A stretch of 64,000 nucleotides of DNA from Macrostomum hystrix (taxonomy: Eukaryota > Platyhelminthes > Macrostomidae), in assembly GCA_950097015.1 (NCBI GenBank), contig CATNEN010000007.1, positions 8,929,001-8,993,000 of the forward strand, in the 5' to 3' direction. Position 1 is the stretch's first letter, and each line of letters starts with the position of its first letter. The notes beneath the pieces are model-generated. The model was given only the letters and a program-made list of their open reading frames with translations. It did not search any database and had not been told where the DNA came from. Position numbers and translations under genes: made by a program. Shown in pieces: positions 57,179-64,000 of the stretch.

Positions 57179-57844
57179 GCTGTGCAAACTGCAGTCATTT
57201 TGTGTGATTATTGACGCAGAGCATCGAGTAGGGAGGCTCCCTTGTCTATTATTAGCTCGCTCAATATTGTCTGGGATTCTCTAATGGATTTTCAGCGATA
57301 ATTTTAGTCAGGCTTTGTTTTGTTTCAGAATATAATAGCCCTAAAATTAGCAGCTGTTTTAAGTAGCTGGGCCAGCCAGCACATGCCGAGCTGGCTTCCG
57401 CTGCAGTTTTATCGGGTCGCTGCAAATTTAGGAGTCGCTTGTTTATTAGTGCCGCCCAACCATGATCTTGGCCGATGCTATCTTTGTCTGTTAGCTTATA
57501 GATAGAAAAGTATGAATAACTGTCGCTTGTTATAGCGTTTATACACGGTGTATATAGCTATATATAGCTCTTATAACATGTAAGCTTTGCAAGGCCGCTA
57601 ACACCGGCTTATTCTCGCTTTGCTTTCCCCGAGGTGATTTTCCGCTTCTCCGCGCTGTGTCCCCTCATCTGCATCGTCTGTTTCGGCATGTTGTATTTTC
57701 TGTCAGTTATTTCTGTACATCAGGATGACAAGATTCGCGGAATGTTCTTGTAAGAAACTAAATGCCAGTGCATTGTCTGCGTTTTAACACTAGCTACACC
57801 ACGAGGCTATTTCAAATACCCACATTATCTTTTTTCTTTATTCC

Positions 57845-57850
57845 ATTAAA
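57845..57850 (+). terminator. Candidate poly(A) signal of the HDAC gene
   Basis: ATTAAA variant about 670 bp after the HDAC stop, chosen by sequence and position only. Confidence 0.25.
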
Positions 57851-60800
57851 AAATGGTAGGACTGAGGTAGGACCGCTTTGAAATTTCATGGTAAAAGCCG
57901 GAAAACTTTTATCCATAGGGTTGACTTTCTCGAAAATCGATCATTCGGTTTGGGAGTTTTATCATAAAGTAGGCAGTGTGTATTTGAAATAGCCCCATGG
58001 TCCCGCCTACTTGTACTTCAGTGCCTGTGAAGGCTTGGACTGTCTTTTTGTTTTCAGAGAGTCAGCACTTATTTTGTACAATGTCTGCACTTGCTCGCTC
58101 ATGTCTCGTACGCACATCTTGTCACACCGCCTGTCTGGGCCATAGACTAATAGGATAATCCAGCTGTGACTGATCTGCAGATTAACTCCGCTATAGGGTG
58201 ATCTAACAGTTATGAGCAGGCGCGCAGCCGGCTCAGCTCAGCTGTGTCACCTGTGCATTGCTTCTAGATTTCTGTTAGTCTGCTATTTTCAGTCCGTCTA
58301 CTTTTGCTTATTAAATGTGTACATCCGACATGCAAACTCTGTGTAATATAGATCTATATCAAGAAGCAGCCTAATGTGTCCACAACTGACTTAAGGCAAA
58401 TCCGCGCACAAAAGGCTTAGTTTTTAAGCGCCAGATGTTTGTTGTCTCCGCTTACACACACACCTTATATATATATACTCGTACATATGTTGAACTATTA
58501 TATATATAAATGCAATCTATTCTGCCATCTGATATTTTTGTCCGTCTGTCAGTCCTATCAGTCAGTCAGATTTCTGTCTGTGCTCTTGCTTGCTGTACAG
58601 GCTCGACTCAATTTGAAGAGTTGCGCAACATCTGTTCGATCGGCAAATACAGCCTATTCCGCCCCACCTTCGTGCAAATCAACAGCGGGTAATTCGATTT
58701 TTGGTCTCTGCTTTATTTTCCAACTATTTTCGGCGCCCTCCGCAGCTTCACAAGATTCTTTTCGGGCTCCCAATCCTGCGTGTGTGTGCCCGGTTGCTCT
58801 ATATTTAGTCACCGCTTTGGCTCGAACACTCGCTTGTCTGGCCCGCCTGCCGGTCTCTCCGCTCCGGTTTGGTGGCCAGAGCCAGTCAAGCTCTGCAGTG
58901 CTGCTGGCCCGTAAATCTTTGCGATGCGCGCTTTCTCCGCACCTCTCCCCCTATCTCTTAGCTTTACTCTGCTGCACTTTGGACCTTCTACTGGCCCTGC
59001 CCCTCTCTCAGTGCTAAATTTAGAACCTCAAGCAAACCGCTGACGGACCTCCCATCCCTATCTCCACAACTTCTTCTGTCCCAGGCCTCTTTGTCTGCTG
59101 CCCCCTGCCTTCCAGTCCCTGCCCGCCTTCCCCGCTCTGCCCGGCCCGCCCCGCACCCCCGGCGGCTGCGCACTTGACCAGAGAGAATCGGCTGCAGGAA
59201 CTAGGTGGCGGGCGAATGGCCTCTGCGTGCCGCTCCGTCGGCTCTCCTTCGCCGAGCCGCCTGCCTGCTAAATTTAGCAGGCCCGCGGGCAAGTCGTTAA
59301 TCCCGATCCGCTCAGCCCCCTCTCTCATCTTTCTACTGCCTCCCAAAATCCTTCCAACCAAGTCGTCCTCCTCAGCCAGACACTAAATGAGGGGGGCAGA
59401 TCGTAAGGCGGCACGGCCCAACCGCCCTGCCCCCCGGCTCCGGCCCTCCTTCGTGCGCTGGCTGGCTGCCTGCGCGCCCTCCCAGGCCGCACGGCAGGTC
59501 GCATCGCGTACCCCCCTTACCCCTCGGTAGCAATGCCGCTGATCCTGGCCTGCCACGCACAATGCGACGACCCGAGAAGAAGAATGCTCTCCGAATTATT
59601 TTCTTACTTTTTCTGTCGACTTCCCCAAGCTGCAGGAGATGCGGGACTGGCAAGCAATGAGCTTAAGTTATAAGCTGTTTCCTCTCCCTGCCCCGTTCTC
59701 CTGACCTTTATTATTATTTCTGGCAACAGCCAATTTAATGCACTATTCATAATGCGGCCGCTTCAGCCAGCGGAAGCGAAAGTAGTTGAGTAGTCCCTAG
59801 GGGGAGAGGGAAGTTCTGCAGTCTCGCTGGCGCACTCACTGTTCAGCCTTCATTCAGCGGCCAGTTAATTACCTGCCTGCCTGCCCGTTGTCATTCTGAC
59901 AGCATCGCTCATTCTCCACCTACATGCATTTTACTTTTTCACTGCTAACCGCTACGCCCCACAGCCTGCTACCTCCACGGTCTCGCCCTCTGCAGTTGCG
60001 GCTTTTTGTTTGCCAGAAACGCCCTGATTCCCTGTGCGTGCGCCTTCCGGGATCTCGCCTCACACTCCACACACACGCTGGGGATCTGTTTCTCCCCCCG
60101 CTCCCCTGCCCAACGCCGTGAAAGAAATAGGAGACAAGCACACGCTGACGGAGACAAAACGCTGCGCATAGCCAGCGGTAACAAAAGGTGGCCCGCTGCC
60201 GAGCGGAGCGGAAGTTGATCCCCGCCCTGTTTTCTGCGCTCTCTTCTCCTACTAGCTGTGCAAGGAGTGAAGGTGGGCTACAGCTGCGCCTCCGCAGCCT
60301 CAGTTTGACGTCAGCGGATTAGCCTTCGCTCCTCGGCTGCAGGCCCCACACGGCCGGGGAGCTTAGCTTGGTGAGGGATGCAGGCGGCACTAACACCTTT
60401 CCCAATGATGAGGTACGAGGTTCTGAGGGTGGCGGAAGCCCATACACTCCGCCGCTTTCACATCCCATGGCTCCTAAGCTCGCAGTCGGCGCATTCCACT
60501 TCGAGAGGGTATTTTTATCCCGCACTCTACCACTCGAGGGTCTCTTCAAGCAGGCACATGAAAGAAGAGGGGCCGAGGCAACTTGTCGGAGCGCCCCTCC
60601 TCGACATTCGGCTCACCTGCGTGCGGCAACACCTAAGGTTCGGCTGCAGCTGCGGCGGTGTACGGGGGCGATGAGGAAAGCTGAGGCGGGGATGAGCAGC
60701 GGCGAGTTAGGTGGCTTCCGTGAGCTGCCGGGTTGCTGGCAAGGTATCGTTTGCAGCCCGAGGCTGTCTGACGCTAAATTTAGCCCCGCCCAGCCTGCCT

Positions 60801-62700
60801 GGAGACTCATCAGACTCGGCCCTGTGTAATCTTTGGACAGGCTCCCGCTCCTCCCCCCCCGCTTGCTCCTCCTGCTCCTCGCATAACAACTGCCGCATAG
60901 TTTAGTGGGGCCACTGCAGCTGATGCCGGCTGCTATTTTTGGCAACGCCTCGCATCGCACCGGCTCCGCGCTCCTCATTTCCGACTCAAAGCCTGCCGCC
61001 CATCCCAGCGACTGGCGTAAATTCTCCCTTCCCCTCCCCTTGTAGCCCCCTTTTGATAGCTGTAATGTTTAAATCGTGCCGCTCGGAGCGAGCTTGTTTC
61101 GCACTTTCGGCGCATTTTAATCCGACAAGCTAATTTTAGACCGGGCGCAGAGAGAGCCTCCCCTCTGCCTTCCCCTCACCAACTTCTTTCGACTCCAAAT
61201 TTAGCTGGCCCTCTCTCGCTCCGATGTCAGTTGCTTTTGCACTCCGCCGATGCTTCGCTTTTCTTTCTCCTTGGCCCGCCCGGTCCAAAAATATCCCCCG
61301 ACTTGCCCCCTCGCGTCCCCTCCGCATCCGGGCATTGGAGGGACGGCTCACTCCACCCAATTCAATCTCACAGGATTTTCTATACCTTCTACAACTGCCG
61401 GGCGAACGAAGCCTTGCAGAAGGCGGCCGGATCTCTCTGGCTAAAAATATGTCACTTCTCTTCCCACTTTCATTAATCCCCGCCCGGCTTCCTCCGGATT
61501 TTGTGAGGCTTAATCCGACTTTGCTCTTTTATTCCGCCCGCTGCTTCCCAGTTCCATGCTGCACAGCCGTTGTTCTCGGCAACTCATGTGGCAGCCCCTT
61601 CAAACCGTGAGGCTAAGATGTCAAGATAACTTGCGCACCGCTGTTAAGCAGGCAAAGTGGGTCTAAATTTACACCTTGATTTAAATTAACCAATTCCAAT
61701 CATGGCCGGGCTATTCGTGGCTCGGATATTGTCTCGGAGGGCGCTCGGATCGGCGCCGGTGAAAACTGCTCCGCTGAGACTAATTTAAACGCGACGAAGA
61801 TGCGCCAGCGGGCTCTGCCACCAGCCTCCCGCCCACCCGCTGATCCGCAGTCCGCACGCACCCCCACCCCAGCATTTCCGGATCCCTGTGCTGGGGATGA
61901 GTAGATTAGACTCGGTCTTATTATTTGTGCGTAGGTGGACGGCAGCTTGTCGCGTGATGCAAGCTAACACGGATGCCTTCCTGTTCAGAGTCATCTCAAA
62001 ACCTGCTCTAAGCCAGCTCTTTAGTGCTCCGACTTGCCTTCTGTTTGTTGTGGCTTCAAAGCGCAGATTTTATCTATTTCTTTCGTGCATAAAATGCGGG
62101 CCTTTTCAAAGCAGCTCAGGACTGAGCCGCGGCTCATTGCTACATATGCTCAAACTGGTCAAACCTTCTCAGATTTGATTCTCGCGTCTTCTCCATCTCC
62201 GCTATTCTCCCAGCTCTTTTCCTCTCCCCCTTGTCCCTTGTATCTCTCGCATTCCTCTCCCTGCCTCTCCTTCTCTCGGCCTGAATAATTTGATGCATTT
62301 CCTTTACTGCCTTTACCCCCGCAATGAGGTCACGGTCTGTGCCACTCTGGGCTGGGCAATCGCCTTTTTACGAGTATTGTGGCGGTCTATTTTTAGAGTC
62401 TGTTTTAATGCCTTTTCGGTGTCTACATTTTTCAGTCCCGTTTTCGCTTTGCCATCTGAGAGACACCCAGCCAGCCCCTAAAACTTGCGTGCGACTTTAA
62501 ACGAACCGTGCTTGCCCGCCTCTCTTCCCAATTGTGCCGGCAATAAATGGCCAGTCGCATTTTTAGGTCACGCTTTGACAGACCAGACATTGCGCAACTC
62601 CAACTTCACCGCGATGCGCTTTCGGATGTTTTTAATTCAGCCAGCCTTGCAATTGCGATGTCAACTGTTCTACTAACAGTAGACTGCAGCGGAATATAAG
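57851..62700. other. Unannotated region, CT/GC-rich from about 58.7 kb
   Basis: Many short frames exist but none shows conserved motifs or codon-level order. From 58700 to 62700 the composition is unusually rich in C and T, and AT islands of the type CTAAATTTAG recur: 59012, 59267, 60772 and, in part, 61196. Copies of TAATCC or GGATTA occur near 59298, 60316, 61119, 61480 and 61512. This could be a large intron, a noncoding regulatory region or an unrecognised noncoding transcript. Confidence 0.4.
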
Positions 62701-64000
62701 TGCTGAGACCATTAACGTGCAGACTTAAATGAATTTCGCGATCATCTGACCGAGTCTACTAATAGTAGCAATAGTAAGAATTTTTTTAGTATTAAAATTA
62801 TGCATGCAACTATATGGTACAGTAAGCAACACAAATCAAGCAAAGAGACACCATTCAGTGTGTACGTTTGCTGGGCCGTACTGGTCCAAAGATGGCAGAA
62901 TATTTTCTAGCAGTATCAATAACCACAAGGCTATATTGCAAAAATACTTGCAAGCTTTTCAGCTTTAAGTTTCGAGTTAATCAATTGCATCATTCGTTAT
63001 CTTCAAGTTAAATCTAGGTTGGTGTGCTTGTCAGATAAACCGAATTCATCCATTGTGAGCCATGCGAGATGTTATCGAAAATACGCTGTTCTCCAATCTC
63101 ATCCATTCATTCTTACATCGTTCAAAACCATTGTGCGTTTTGGCCATAGACAAAAACCACAGCGATGAAAATGCAAAAATGACCAGCATTTTTTTCGCTG
63201 AAATTCCTGATAAGAATTAACAGTATAAAACCCCGCCAAATTCCGGTTCTATGGTGGAAAGTGCTTGACCACATATAGCAGACTCGGCTTCGCTTCGACT
63301 CGGCAGAACTAAAGAGCCAAAATTTTCATTTGGAAAGCCATCGAAAAATGTTCAATTTATTGGCCTCTATTTCAGGCCCGAGTCATCATATAATTGACTC
63401 CTTTTTGAGTCACGATATGTGCGACCAGATCATAGGCAAAAATAATTGAGACTTCCTAACAGAAAAGAAAAGCCAAGCTATACGCAACAAGAGAGCGTGT
63501 TTCTGGAGGTTAAATATAAATAAAAATCACTTGAATTTATCAAGGATTATAGAGGAATTTATAGAGGACACTGGGTAGCTGGCAATGGCTTCTAGGGTAA
63601 AAAGTGTCGGAAAGCGTTTAATTAAATAAAAGTGGCGTTAAATTTAATAAACATATACTCTATTTGAGAAACTCCACTGTTTGTTCAGTAAGCTCAATGT
63701 TATTCCTCCCACCACGTGATATTCGCTCTCGTCTTCCTGTCACCTGGAAAGTCCTCGAATGGACAATTGTTTTCGGACTCACTTCATACAATTTTAGAAA
63801 AATATCAAAAAAGCTCAATTGCTATCACGGTTAGGTATTTTTATAAGCCATTGTCCAAATAAAGTCTGTGGTTCCCACATGGAACTCCCAAATTGATTCT
63901 ATCCAGTATTTTTTATATTATTTCATCGAACGTACTCGTAGCTTTTCTTAACTAAAGCGCAAAGAAGCGTTGCGCTCGAAAGACTGCAGCTCTCTCACAT
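62701..64000. other. AT-rich right edge without recognised features
   Basis: No ORF, tRNA or tandem array was recognised. Composition returns to the AT-rich background seen elsewhere between genes. Confidence 0.5.

Noticed and set aside
58439-59017. 192-codon plus-strand ORF downstream of the HDAC gene
   Set aside because: Composition follows the CT-rich background. No domain was seen and hydrophobic runs are what T- and C-rich codons give by chance.

Overview
This is nuclear DNA from an animal. It holds intron-containing genes with GT-AG junctions, three metazoan-type tRNA-Leu(CAG) genes, tRNA-derived SINEs, a LINE fragment and many minisatellite arrays. Coding exons are GC-rich, especially at third codon positions, while intergenic DNA is AT-rich. 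Short introns mixed with array-filled long ones suggest a repeat-rich spiralian. A free-living flatworm such as Macrostomum would fit, but that species guess is inference and not proven here.

Layout. 1-3.8 kb: a + strand gene with three fasciclin (FAS1) domains in seven exons. 4.5-8.0 kb: one uninterrupted + strand ORF for a TRP channel joining N-terminal ankyrin repeats to a TRPM-like core, with a histidine/aspartate-rich linker. 10.2-15.2 kb: the 3' exons of a coiled-coil gene of unknown function. 16.4-26.7 kb: a complete seven-exon nicotinic-type Cys-loop receptor alpha subunit, with minisatellites filling introns 1 and 2. 28.2-31.3 kb (minus): a type II acyl-CoA thioesterase (ACOT8-like). 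33.2-35.2 kb (minus): a two-exon beta-tubulin with a TATA box. 36.3-40.4 kb: AT-rich, no gene seen. 40.5-49.3 kb: an atrophin/RERE (Grunge) co-repressor with BAH, ELM2, SANT and GATA-like finger. Its 5.8 kb intron holds the three tRNA genes, a hairpin array and a roughly 3.4 kb satellite region. 50.5-50.8 kb: a LINE 3' end. 53.7-57.2 kb: a class IIa histone deacetylase that keeps a catalytic tyrosine. 57.2-64 kb: no convincing gene; the CT/GC-rich part has recurring AT-rich palindromes.

The genes do not form an operon or a shared pathway. Atrophin and a class IIa HDAC are both chromatin co-repressors and lie next to each other, but no link between them can be claimed. Exon joins were worked out by hand. 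Six of the seven genes consist of several exons whose phases agree across every chosen junction; the TRP gene has no intron. The most unusual items are the ankyrin-TRPM channel with its His-rich linker, the Tyr-containing class IIa HDAC, the thioesterase lacking a peroxisomal C-terminus, 3' splice-site-like AGs just before several start codons, and intronic arrays whose units carry 5' splice-site motifs.
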